From positions 6,251,320 to 6,315,319 of the forward strand of contig JAMXIF010001178.1 of the NCBI GenBank assembly GCA_028583685.1: DNA of 64,000 bases, written 5' to 3'. Positions within the stretch are counted from its first letter, which is position 1; each line of letters begins with the position of its first letter. The position numbers and the translations under genes were made by a program. This DNA is from Petaurus breviceps papuanus. Its lineage: Eukaryota; Chordata; Mammalia; Diprotodontia; Petauridae. The notes under the pieces are model-generated. The model saw nothing but the letters and a program-made list of their open reading frames with translations. It had not been told where the DNA came from and did not search any database. Shown here piece by piece: positions 23,343 through 33,095 of this stretch.

Positions 23343-23843
23343 CGTAGCTCTCAAATTCTCAAAAAAATTTTGAGGCTTTTTTCCCCCCAGCTCTAAATCA
23401 TAGGATTGTAGAATGTCAGAGATCCTTTAGTCCAAAGGTTCTTAACCTTTGACAGTTTGGTGAAACCTATGGATCACTTCTCAAGACAATGTGTTAAAAT
23501 GCATTAAAAAAATACAGAGGTTTACAAATGAAGTCAATTATATTGAAATAAAGGTCTTCTGTTTCCCATCTAAGTACAGAGGTCCTAGAAATTGATCCAT
23601 GGGTTCAATTCGGGGGGGGGGGGAGGTAATCTTTTGGTGCCAGATTAAGGACGCTTGATCGCTTGATCTTGTTCAGCCCCCTGCAAGGGATAATTTGCAA
23701 TGAAGTTTCCCCGTTCTGAAAAATCAAATCTAGAGTGGCTTCAGCATCCACTAGGCCTAAATTTAGAAGTCACCCGACCTTACAGGAATCTGGGACTTAG
23801 AACAATGGAGACCCTCCCTAGTGCCACCTCAGCACAAGATAAT

Positions 23844-24151
23844 GCCAAATAAGGATAAAACTGACTTCCTGGCCTTGCATTGGACACCCACGTGTTTCTG
23901 TGTCCTTTGTCTCTAAGTCAGATTCCTGAGCTTATGTTGTGGGCCAGCCTCCCTACCAATGAGAGTGAAGGCCAATTGGGGGGTTGGGTTTCTGCATTAG
24001 AAGGTTGTATAACCATGGGCTTGCTTCTACCTGTTGCTCTCTCCCTGGTGGACACAATTTGAGGGACACAGGGGCAGAGGGCCCTTTCTCACAATAAAGA
24101 CCTTTTCTGATCTCAGATTCAGACTCTGAACTCTTTTGTCCCACACACCCA
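23844..24151 (+). mobile_element. Probable solo LTR ('LTR-F')
   Basis: A block resembling a short retroviral LTR: CCAAT-like motifs (accaatgaga, gccaattgg), a TATA-like gttgtataacc near 24006, AATAAA at 24093-24098, and a CA-terminal end at 24151 after ttttgtcccacacaccca. The 5' boundary is uncertain (23640 is possible) and no target duplication was found. Confidence 0.45.
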
Positions 24152-24177
24152 ACCTTTGATGAGAAATTATAATTTCT

Positions 24178-25228
24178 TTTTTTTAATTAAGAAAAAAGTA
24201 TGTATTTACTTTTAGTTTACAACATTCAATTCTCAATCCCTTGAGTTCCAAATTTTCTCCCTCCCCCTCTCCTCTCCCCTTCCTCCCCATGTAGGTTGAA
24301 GAGGTTACCCACTAAGAAGGTTAGGGTTGCTCTGGAGACCCCAAAATACCGACACATTGGGTCCTGCCAAATGAATTCGACTCAACTCAAGTCTTCTCTC
24401 AGCCAAAGAAAAAGAAAGTTTATTAAAAGTTTGCTTGTATTAGACACAGAGTAAGCCTGTGCTAGGTCATTCTATGGTGCTCTCTCTATTATATGGCGCT
24501 CTCCCAAACATGAAGACAGAATGGGGTCTTATATACAGAAGGGAGGAATCTAGGGGTGGCCTAGGGGAGGAGTTTGGGGAGGGTGTTCAGGAGGAGTTAA
24601 TGAGGTCAATGAGTGATTAAGTGTGGGAAGTTGCTGGAGGCCACCACAAACAATGGTGAGCTAGGCCAGTTCAAGGGTGGATCAACACTTTGATTGGGAA
24701 GTCTAGTAACGGAGGCTTGGGCTCAGCCACAATGTAAGGCTTATTCCCTCATGCAAATGCCTTATCAAATAGGATGATTTAATCAAGAGTCCAAGGGAGG
24801 TTCCCAGAGCCTGTACCTCAAGGACTCAAGGAGAGCTCAAGGGGGCTCCCAGAACCCATATCTCATCAGGTATGCAATCAGAAATATGTTCTACAAATAC
24901 CTTTGCATTAAAATTAGTCAAGCTGTAAAGAAGAATTATAAGCAATGGAGTGAACAACAAGAAAGAAGGAACAAGACAAAATAAAACAAAACATGAGAGC
25001 GAGTAGTTTGCTTCAATCAGCATTCAAACTCTGTAGGTCTTTTCTCTGGACGTGATGATCCCTTTCCATCATGAGTCTTTTGGAATTGTTTTTATAACCT
25101 TGCATTGCTGAGAAGAGCCCAGTCTATCAAAGTTAGTTGTCACAGATACCATGTGTCTGTAATTGTACAAAGTTCTCCTAGTTCTGCCTTCCTCACTCAG
25201 CATCAGTTTATATAAGTCTCTCCAGGTT
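24178..25228 (-). mobile_element. 5'-truncated L1-type LINE, split by LTR-A
   Basis: Reversed L1-type 3' end in two parts, 24178-24296 and 24869-25228 (tgagagcgagtagtttgctt, ccatcatgagtcttttggaa, cctcactcagcatcagttta). A perfect 16-bp direct repeat, agaaattataatttct, at 24162-24177 and 25229-25244 fixes both ends. An LTR-A lies inside. Confidence 0.88.
24297..24868 (-). mobile_element. LTR-A solo LTR, copy 4
   Basis: Reversed copy nested in an L1 3' end: gagaccccaaaataccgaca, aaagaaagtttattaaaagt (reversed polyadenylation signal), ending ...catatctcatca. The LTR must be younger than the L1 it interrupts. Confidence 0.85.
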
Positions 25229-25487
25229 AGAAATTATAATTTCTGATGAGGTGAGAAAACAAAGGCCCAAAGTCCCAGAGATAGAGACTTTTAGTAGAAT
25301 TGGGACTTGATAGCAAGTCCTAAATTCTATTATTCTAAATGAAAACTTATGTGGTTTGGGGTTACTAGGAACCCAAAAATGCCAGGGTACAGGGCAAGTC
25401 TGCCTGGAAAGAATTCAAGCACTAAAGCCTTCCTCCAATCAGAGTAGTAAAATTTATTGTAGCACAAATAAAGCAGGCGAGATTCTT

Positions 25488-28269
25488 TTTTTTTTTAAAT
25501 GCTTTATTAACTTCTGATTTACATCATTCATTTCCGCCAGATTTTGAGTTATAAATTTTCTCCCCGTTTTTCCCCTACCCACCGCCCCAAAATAGCAGTC
25601 CCACTGGATATCCCCTCCTCCAATCTGCTCTCTCCCATATCTTCTCCCATACCCCCTTCGACTTTTCCATTAGGGCATGGTGGATCTTTATGCCCTAGTG
25701 CCTGTATATCTTATTTCCCAATTACATGTAAAATAGTATTAATAATAGTATATATATGTATTTTAAATTTGATTTTAAAACTTTGAATTCCAGATTCATT
25801 CCCTTCCTCCCTTGTCACCTCCCCTTACTAGGAAGATAAGCAGTTCAGTATAGGTCATACATGTGTAGCTAATGCAAAACATTACCATAGTAGATATATT
25901 GTAAAAGACTGACTATATTTTCCTCCCTCCTATCCCACCTCCCACCTGTTCTATTCTCTACTTTGATCCTGTTTCTTTTCAAAAGTGGGTGCTTCCAGCT
26001 TCCCCCCCCAGCCTGCCCTCCCTTCCATCATTCCCCCTCTCATCCCTTCCCCCCTACTCTCCTGTAGGGTGAGACACCCTATTTAGTGTGTATTTCATTC
26101 CATCCCCAAGCCAAATTCAATGAGAATAAGGTTGACCCATTCCCTTTTGCCTTCCTATTCTTCCCCTCCATTGTAACTATTTCCCCTTGCCTCTTCTATA
26201 TGAGATAGTTTACCCCATTCTGTCTCTCCCCATCTCCTCTCATTATATTCCTCTCTCACCTCTTGATTTCACCTTTTAAGTATCATCCCTTCCTATTAAA
26301 TTGGTCCTGTGCCCTCTATCTGTGTATTCCTGTAAACATATATACACACATTCACATATGTATTCATACACCTGTATACCCTCCAATATAGACATATATA
26401 TGTATATATAGATAGACATAGATATATATTTCTATTCCCTTCAACTATTTTTAAAATGAGAAAAGCTTCATCAGTTACAATTGTCATTTTTCCATGTAGG
26501 AATGTTAATAGTTCAACTTTGAGAAGTTCATTATGATTCTTTTCCCTGTTTACCTTCTTATGCTTTTCTTGCTTCTTGTATCTGAATGTCAAATTTTCTA
26601 TTTAACTCTGGTTTTTTTCATCAAGAATGCTTGAAAGTCCTCTATTCTACGGAATGACCATATTTTCCCCTGAAACATGATACTCAGTTTTTCTGGGTAG
26701 GTGATTCTTGGTTTTAATCCCAGCTCCTTTGACCTCCGGAATATCATATTCCAAGCCCTTCAATCCCTTAGTGTAGAAGCTGCCAGATCCTGAGTTATCC
26801 CAATTGTATTTCCACAATATTCAAATTGTTTCTTCCTGGCTGCTCATAATATTCTCTGCTTGATCTGGGAATTTTGGAACCTGGCCATAATATTCCTAGG
26901 AGTTTTCTTTTTGGGATCTTTTTCAGGAGGTGATTGGTAGATTCTTTCAACCTCTATTTTGCCCTCTGGTTCTAAAACATCAGGGCAGTTTTCCTTGAGA
27001 ATTTCTTGGAAGATGATTTCTAGGTTCTTTCTTTGATCATGGCTTTCAGGTAGTCCAATAATTTTTAAATTATCTCTCCTGGTTCTATTTTCCAGGTCAG
27101 TGTTTTTTTCCAATGAGATATTTCACATTGCCTTCTATTCTTTCATTTGTTTGGATCTGTTTAATAGCATCTTGATTTCTCATAAAGTCATTAGCTTCTA
27201 TTTGCTCCAATCTAATTCTGAAGGAATGACTCTCCTCAGTGAGCTTTTGAGATTCTTTTTCCATCTGGCAAATTTGGCTTTTTAAGGCATTCTTCTCCTC
27301 ATTGCCTTTTTGAACCTCTTTTGCCATTTGAGTTAGTCTATTTTTTAAGGTAGTATTTTCCTCAGTCAGGCTGTTGGCTCTCATTTCTCTTCCCAATTTT
27401 TCCTCCACTTCTCTTATCTGCTTCTTAAGGTCCTCTATGGCCTGTAACCAGCTCGCATTTTCCTTTGAAACTTTTGGTGTAGGAGTTCTGACTTCATTGT
27501 TTTCTTCCTGTTCCATGCTTTGATCCTTTTTGTCCCCAAAATAGGAGTCTATTGTTGGATTCTTCTTTTTGCTTTGCTTCCTTTACCTGGTCATGTTACT
27601 ACTCAGTTACTTGACTTTTTGGCTTTCTGCCACAGTAGGACTCTGCTATCAGACAGGGCAGCTTCGTACCAAACACTGGGGTTTTCTCAGCTGCTGGAGG
27701 TATTAATTGGGTGTTCTCTCTGAAGCCTCCACACACTCTGGTAAGCTGGTTACATACCCCAGGACCTCCACCCTAGACTGCAATCCATATCAAGCAGGTT
27801 AAAGCAAGAGCGATTACCCCTCAGACTGGTGCTTGGTCCCCCTACACTCTGCAGGCCAGGAGCTGAAGCTGACATATGGTAGGTGGCTGTGCCACAACCC
27901 TCAGTAACTTCTTGCCCTAGCGGTCCCAAAGTCTACACTGCACTGACCTCTCACTTTATCCTTAGCATCTATGTGTTGAAAATTCTGGGCCACCACAGCT
28001 GCTGGTGATCTGGAGTCCCTCCAGCTGGTGGCTGGTCAGGACCTCTCTGGGGCTAAAACATCTGAGTGAGGCTGGGGTTGGTTCCCAGAGCTCTGTGCTG
28101 GCCGATTTCTGCTGGCCTGCCAGGCTGTCCTCAACAGGAGGTTAGCTTCTTTGTGTCATTTTGTGGGTTCTGTAGCTCAAACATTTGTTTAGAGTCCCCT
28201 TTTACATGAATTGGAGGTATTGAGAGTCTGAGCAGAGCAGAGGTCCTGTTTCTACTCCACAATCTTCGA
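25488..28269 (-). mobile_element. HAL1-type half-L1 element, copy 1
   Basis: A 2.78-kb LINE with poly-A tail (poly-T at 25488 on +), a 3' UTR of about 1.1 kb, one ORF1 (26598-27516) and a 5' region of about 750 bp. There is no ORF2 between ORF1 and the tail, the defining layout of HAL1. Flanking direct repeats gcaggcgagattctt (25473-25487) and gcaggctagattctt (28270-28284) differ at one base of 15. The insertion is probably full length because the second copy ends at the same 5' sequence (gagtagaaacagg). Confidence 0.88.
26598..27516 (-). pseudogene. LINE-1-type ORF1p of HAL1 copy 1, nearly intact
   Basis: An RNA-binding chaperone ORF1p of about 305 residues that would form trimers through a coiled coil. 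The reading starts at MEQEENNEVR (27516). Residues about 20-110 are heptad-rich (LKKQIREVEEKLGREM, LKNRLTQMAKEVQ). The RRM-like part includes RRDNLKIIGLPESHDQ, and the carboxy-terminal domain follows (RKKQFEYCGNTIGITQ; LSIMFQGKIWSF), stopping at 26598. Two lesions are seen: a one-base gain in an A-run near 27100, and an in-frame TGA just after KQRIL near 26844. Otherwise collinear with copy 2 at 39.2-40.1 kb. No longer translatable as one protein. Confidence 0.88.
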
Positions 28270-28460
28270 GCAGGCTAGATTCTTAAAGAATCTGGCACTT
28301 GAGGGGGGTCAAACTGATACTTATCTATGAAAACAATAAAAGACAGTGAGAAGATTTGGATGGATTAAAGAGTGGTAAATAACCCACCTGGGGGTGGCCC
28401 AGGTGAGACAGTGAAAGGAGTTAAGTAGTCTGGAGTGGTTTGGATGGATTTCTTTCATCC

Positions 28461-28551
28461 AACTAGCCCTTTCCAAAATTCATTCAGTACAGATCTCTAC
28501 CTGCTGGGCAGGTAGAGATCTATACTGATCATATTTTGGAAAGGGCTAGTT
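28461..28551. repeat. Near-perfect 44-bp inverted repeat with 3-bp loop (LTR-B head-to-head junction)
   Basis: Left arm 28461-28504 begins aactagccctttccaaaat; right arm 28508-28551 ends attttggaaagggctagtt. By hand, 39 of 44 positions pair, the 19 outermost and 14 innermost without mismatch; the loop is tgg. The arms are the native 5' ends of the two LTR-B copies. Confidence 0.93.
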
Positions 28552-29190
28552 GTGACAGAGTACCTGGGAACCTGGGAACCCCCTGTGGGCTCTGGGAACC
28601 CCCTTGAATCTTCATTTGCCTGAGGCCATAAGCCTTTCATTATCTTAGGCCCAAATCTGTTACTCTTAACCTAGCCTAACCCTCCATTGTCCAGCTACTT
28701 CCCACCCTTGATCCTCTCAAAATATCTATACCCAAATCTGTTACCCTTAAACTAACCTAGTTCTCCATTGTCTGTCATCTCCAGATAGCCTTCACCTATT
28801 TCCCACTCTTAATCCCATTCCTGGAATCTGACCTCAGTTCCAGCAAGATCCTCCTTAGACTCTTTCTCAAGACCCTCCCCAAACCCCTCCTCTAGACCAC
28901 CCCTAGATCCCTCCCACAGTCTTTCTGTATATAAGATCCATCTTGCCTCCATGAAAGAGCTGAGATTCAATCTAGCTCAGATTCAGTCTGTGTCAGATTG
29001 TTCTGACCTGCTTGTCTAATACAAGTGTCACAAATATTTTTGCTCCTTAAGAGTCTACCCATTATGGCAAATCTTTAATAAACTTGACTTTTCTTTGACT
29101 AAGAGAAGGCTTGAGTCGAATTTATTCAACAGGACCTGGTGTGTTGGTATTTTGGGGTCTCTAGCACCCCCAAACCACCAAACTTCAACA
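28551..29190 (+). mobile_element. LTR-A solo LTR, copy 5, inside LTR-B
   Basis: Forward LTR with tatataag at 28928-28935 and AATAAA at 29077-29082, ending ggtctctagcacccccaaac...cttcaaca. Its insertion point inside LTR-B is visible because the opposite LTR-B arm reads straight through (ggctagttggatgaaagaaa) while here ggctagt and gttggatgcaagaaa lie on either side. Confidence 0.88.
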
Positions 29191-29829
29191 GTTGGATGCA
29201 AGAAACCTCATGATAACTGCAGTGCCCCCAAATAATTTTCTTGGAAATCCTGGCTCCTTTCTCTACTATCCCCCATTGTTATTTCCCTCCTGATCATACT
29301 CCTTTTATATCAGTTTGGCCCTTGTTTGCTTAACCTCCTTGTCAGATTTGTTTTCTCCAGGCTCAGGCCAACAACTTCCAGATGACTCCTCAGTCTGTAT
29401 ACCAATTTCCCACTATGTCCAAGGTCTCTAACCCACTGGACCTGTCATCAGTTAGGTCCTGAAGTCTGACCCCTTGAATGGGACCCATCAAGGCAGGGAC
29501 AGTAGATTTTGGGTCCCTTTTGTTTGAAGGAGGAATGATGGGGTGATAGGACCTGGACCCTGAATTTTCCCACACATTTCAGTAGCCCAGATCACTGGTG
29601 TCTGGCCCTAAGGCATCTGGCCCAACCCAGCCCACCTAGATACTTAATAGTTCTTTCAGAGTGGCTCTCTGACCCATACCATTTAGTACTCCTTTCACAA
29701 TCCTCTTGACCCACCCCCAGACAACTTAGCTCCTTTCCCTGTCACACCAGAGCCTTCCCAGGCTATTTACCACTCCTTAATACCATCTAGATCTCACTGT
29801 CTTTTTTTTCTTAATATAAGTATCAATAT

Positions 29830-30273
29830 TGTAATGGACAGCGAGATATAACAGGACAGCTAGGCCAATTATAATTTGATAGGAGTGTTTATTAACCGGC
29901 CAGGACTGCCTCTCAGACCGAAAGACCGCCTTGAGCTTTCTGTTAGACATAATTTTATAGACAATGTGATTGCTGGCAACAAAATATGTTTCTAAGGGAT
30001 TAGCATTGTTTCCATTGAGGCAAAGCTTTCTCAGTATTATTCTTGTTGAGGCAAAACATTCTCAGTATTATTCTTATTGAAACAAAGCCTTAGTATTATT
30101 TCTACTGAAGTGAAACAGACCTGAATCCATGGGAATCTGTGGCATGTTTTAGCAACACAGGTGAAACATTTCTTTATATTGGAACCTATTAGGTGGTTTC
30201 CCAGGACCTCAGTAGGGGTCCCCTCTAGCAGGTTTAAGGGGGCTCTAGTGTATAACTTCTGGTGAGCACTTCA
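29830..30273 (-). mobile_element. LTR-C solo LTR with 5-bp target duplication, inside LTR-B
   Basis: A 444-bp element with TG...CA ends, flanked by aatat at 29825-29829 and 30274-30278. Minus-strand orientation is supported by reversed TATA (ttttata, 29953-29959) and a reversed AATAAA (29888-29893). A 5-bp duplication fits the ERV-L/ERV3 group. Three to four degenerate repeats of about 30 bp (30013-30117, core tcagtattattctt) lie in the U3 part. Solo LTR. Confidence 0.88.
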
Positions 30274-30440
30274 AATATCATCCCCATCAAGTGGCAAATT
30301 CTTTAGGAATCTAGCCTGCTCTATTGTCATTACAATAAACCTTGCTACTCTGACTGAAAGAAGGCTTGAGTGTTTGAATTCTTTCCAGGCAGACTTGCCC
30401 TGTACCCTAAAATTTTAGGGTTCCCAGCAACCCCAAGTCA

Positions 30441-30827
30441 TACCAAAACTACTTTATTTTTGTACTTTTCCATTAAAAGTTTGGAAAATAAGGCGCCATC
30501 TTCTAGATATTTGAGCTATACTGGTATAGTCCTTCTAAGCCCTGGGGTATCTTTATTATAAGTCTCATTAACAAATTGGGTCCCAGAACTTGGCTACACC
30601 TCCCCCTCTGGGTTCTAGGAATACTTCTATGGAGTCAAGGGGATAATTCTTTAATACTATTGGCTTGAGGTCCCACTTAAGTTCCCCCTTCCCCAATTTT
30701 TGGTTGGGAATCCTTTTAATCTGTCATCCTTAAGTAGCTTTTGGAAGAAGGAATCTACTAAGGCAATTCAGTGAGAATAGTTGGTCCTAAGAAATTTCTT
30801 CCCAAAGTTTGTGATACATTCTCCCCT
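30441..30827. other. Unassigned sequence after LTR-B
   Basis: No exon or known repeat. A tgggtcccagaacttggcta string at about 30579 looks a little like a primer-binding site but is 130 bp away from the assigned LTR end and does not match a tRNA I know. Confidence 0.4.
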
Positions 30828-30842
30828 AAGGATATACAGAGT

Positions 30843-30964
30843 TAGGGGCGGCTAGGTGGCGCATTGAATAGAGCACTGACCTCAGACACTTAACACAAAA
30901 ACTAGCCATGTGGCCTTGGACAAGTCATTTAACCCCAATTACCCTCCAAAAAGCAAAACAAAAA
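30843..30964 (+). repeat. Marsupial tRNA-derived SINE, short form, with 15-bp target duplication
   Basis: Begins ggggcggctaggtggcgcat and ends ccctccaaaaagcaaaacaa. aaggatatacagagt occurs at 30828-30842 and 30965-30979. The internal 'ggagtcaggaggacctgagt' block is missing, so this is a shorter variant. Confidence 0.93.
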
Positions 30965-30979
30965 AAGGATATACAGAGT

Positions 30980-31602
30980 AAAGTAGAAAATGACTCAGGC
31001 TTAAATCGCACACATAGCAAAAGGATCACTCACTGCTCTTTTTGCTGGGACAACTTTTATGCCACTAGTGGGAGTGTTCAAGAAGTTCTCTTTATGCCTG
31101 GTCCATCTGTGCTTGGCTCCTGATGCAAACACTGCCATCAATGCACCCAGGAATTTAGGTGTTGAAGCCTAAGATGGGAGATCCAACATCCTTTGGACCC
31201 TTTAAAGCTAGAAAGTCTTGTCCAGATGGTAGGGAAGGAGGCCTGACTCTCTCCTTCTCTCCCCCCTGCCCAGGTGATTCCTAGCTAGAACACCACATTT
31301 ACACCTAGCTAATTCCATGTTTTTATAGAGGACTCAGAAAGCATGCCCGTATACACTAGTCAATTTGAATAGTCTTCCTCTCAGCTCATTTCACTTTATC
31401 AAATGTCTTTCAAAAACTTATCACACTTAGTCTAAGGTCTCTGAAATTGATTGAGCATTTTATCCCTTACTTAAAGTGATTCATTGAGACAACCCCTCAC
31501 ACCTGAATACAAACACAGATTGCAGCCTAACTTCTCAGGGTCAATAAATTTTGCTGACTGCCAGCTCCAATCTTTCTGGACCACTGTCTATTATCCAGGC
31601 CT
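30980..31602. other. No gene seen
   Basis: Unassigned intergenic DNA about 1 kb upstream of the MED27 promoter. Confidence 0.4.
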
Positions 31603-31614
31603 AAGTGGAAGAGA

Positions 31615-31866
31615 GGGGCAGCTAAGTGGTGCAGTGGATAGAGTAACTGGCCTGTAGTCAGGAATATCCGAGTTCAAATAGGGCCTCAGATGTTTACTAG
31701 CAGAGTGATGCTGGGCAAGGCACTTAACCCCTATTTGCCTCAGTTCACCAACTGTAAAATGCGGACATACTGGAGAAGGAAATGGCAAGTCGCTCCAGAA
31801 TCTTTGCCAAGAAAACCCCATGGATTGTCCATGGGATCATGCAGGGTCAGACAGGACTGAACAACA
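31615..31866 (+). repeat. Marsupial SINE, long-tailed form, with 12-bp target duplication
   Basis: Body starts ggggcagctaagtggtgcag and extends past the usual end into ggagaaggaaatggcaagtc, tctttgccaagaaaacccca and gtcagacaggactgaacaac. aagtggaagaga at 31603-31614 and 31867-31878 is a perfect duplication. Confidence 0.92.
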
Positions 31867-31879
31867 AAGTGGAAGAGAA

Positions 31880-32030
31880 CTGAATTTGGAGCCAAAGGAC
31901 CAGGTTTCAAATCCCATCTGTGTGATCTTGGGTGAATTATTTCCCACTTCCTGGGCTTCAATTTTTCCATCTGTAGAATGAGAGGGTTGAATTAGATGAT
32001 CTGAAAGGTCCTCTAAGTTCTAGTCTTATC
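31880..32030 (+). repeat. MIR-type core-SINE
   Basis: Contains ggaccaggtttcaaatccca, tctgtgtgatcttgggtgaa, tttttccatctgtagaatga and gatgatctgaaaggtcctct. It ends about 30 bp before the promoter. Confidence 0.8.
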
Positions 32031-32059
32031 AAGGAGTAGTATTCCACCTGTATTTGCTA

Positions 32060-32232
32060 GCCGGAGTCTGACAGCCGTGTTCTGAATACGGCCCGAGAAC
32101 TACATTTCCCAGCAGCCCGCGGGAGCGTAGAGGGACGCGCCCAGTGAATGACGCCATCAGAGTGCGCGGCGGGCTGTGTATCGCCCCGGCAGCCGGCTGG
32201 GCGAGCGGAGGCCGGGGCTGTTAGGGTTCGCC
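32060..32232 (+). promoter_or_regulatory. MED27: MED27 promoter and 5' UTR, with a ZNF143/THAP11-type site
   Basis: GC- and CpG-rich sequence directly upstream of the MED27 start codon with no TATA box. ACTACATTTCCCAGCAG at 32099-32115 matches the SBS/'ACTAYRnnnCCCR' motif bound by ZNF143 (with THAP11/HCFC1 at many housekeeping promoters). A TGACG half-site (CREB/ATF) lies at 32149-32153. The transcription start is not visible from sequence; it is expected between the SBS motif and 32232. Confidence 0.75.
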
Positions 32233-32560
32233 ATGGCGGATGTGTTGAACGTCGGGGTGAATCTGGAGGCCTTCGCTCAGGCCATTGGCGCCATCCAGGC
32301 GCTGCGCTCCAGCGTGAGCCGGGTGTTCGACTGCCTGAAGGATGGCATGCGGAACAAGGAGACGCTGGAGGGCCGGGAGAAGGCCTTTATCGCCCACTTC
32401 CAGGACCACCTGCACTCCGTCAATCGGGACCTCAAGTACGTGCCCTCTTTCGGGCCCAGGCTGACCCTGCGCCGCCCCCGCCGGGCCCCTGGGGCCCATC
32501 CCCCAGCCCCGGCCGAGCCTCGGTCCTCCCAGTCTTCCCTGGCCAGTGGGGTTTTTCCAG
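32080..32560. other. CpG island over MED27 exon 1
   Basis: CG dinucleotides are frequent from gccgtgttctgaatacggcc through ccccggccgagcctcggtcc and almost absent on either side. It is the only clear CpG island in the window. Confidence 0.8.
32233..32435 (+). CDS. MED27: MED27 exon 1 (Mediator complex subunit 27, residues 1-67)
   Basis: First coding exon of Mediator subunit 27, a nuclear protein of the Mediator tail/upper-head region that helps link DNA-bound activators to RNA polymerase II. The ATG at 32233 (cgccATGG, strong context) opens a frame that matches the remembered mammalian amino terminus: NLEAFAQAIGAIQALRSSVS, then RVFDCLKDGMRNKETLEGRE, AFIAHFQDHLHSVNRDL. Differences from human are few and conservative (for example V/L near residue 5, N/H near residue 59). 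The frame reads on past the exon but loses homology exactly at a GTACGT donor after 32435, leaving phase 2 (aa + t from exon 2 gives Asn-68). The longer open frame starting at 32176 is not supported. Intron 1 is 4541 bp. Confidence 0.97.
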
Positions 32561-32904
32561 GATCTCAGGCTTCTCCCCCACTTCCCCAAACCTCTCCCCA
32601 CCTGTCGAGGACGGGCAGAGCCCCTCAACTGCTCCTCCCCCTCTATACCCTCTCCCACTATCTCCCCTTCCGCGCTCCCCACTGACATTCTCCCCCAACC
32701 CCCACGGGGATCTCTTCCTTTTCCACTGCTCCCAAAACTGGGCTCCATCATCCCTGTTTTCCATCTCCTTCATTCATTTACCTTTCAAAGCCCATCCCCA
32801 CAAAGTGGCCTAGCTTGGTTGAGTTGTTTTTGTTTCTTTTTCTCCAACTGTTTCCTCCCAGCCCTTTTGACAGGTTCTGATATGCTTCTCGTAGGAATTG
32901 GTCA

Positions 32905-33095
32905 GCGCCAATTATAGGATGGAGGACCCTTGGATATGAACAAAGTGAGGGCCAGAAATATTAAGTGACTTCCCCAAAGGTCGCACAGATAATGACAGAG
33001 GCAGGATTCAAACCCAGATTCTCTGACTCCAGCCCCAGTGCCTGACACAAAATAGAACCTTCATAAATGCTTGTTGATTGATTTATTGACGTTTC
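32905..33095 (-). repeat. MIR remnant followed by an L2-like tail
   Basis: Contains ttaagtgacttccccaaagg, caggattcaaacccagattc and then cagtgcctgacacaaaatag, cttcataaatgcttgttgat. In MED27 intron 1. Confidence 0.6.

Larger units (their letters stand above)
25350..28510 (-). mobile_element. LTR-B copy, minus strand, interrupted by HAL1
   Basis: Left part 25350-25487 and right part 28270-28510 form one reversed LTR. Shared text with the plus copy includes caagtctgcctggaaagaat and the reversed polyadenylation signal TTTATT (25453-25458). The native 5' end lies at the 28.5-kb palindrome, back to back with the plus copy. Overall shorter than the plus copy. A solo LTR fossil. Confidence 0.75.
28505..30440 (+). 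mobile_element. LTR-B copy, plus strand, interrupted by LTR-A and LTR-C
   Basis: Pieces 28505-28550, 29191-29829 and 30274-30440 are collinear with the minus copy (shared: ggctatttaccactccttaa, tctcactgtctttt, aagaatctagcctgc-like, gaattctttccaggcagact). AATAAA is at 30334-30339. The end is assigned at ...ccccaagtca. The unshared middle (29210-29640) belongs to the plus copy only. No viral coding region recognised. Confidence 0.75.

Noticed and set aside
30579-30600. Possible retroviral primer-binding site (tgggtcccagaacttggcta)
   Set aside because: Not adjacent to the assigned LTR-B end and not complementary to a tRNA 3' end that I recognise. No internal viral genes follow.
32148-32813. Long open frames (221, 169 and, on the other strand, 176 codons) around MED27 exon 1
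   Set aside because: They arise from GC-rich CpG-island sequence with few stops. Homology stops at the GTACGT donor after 32435 and resumes in exon 2 in the right phase.
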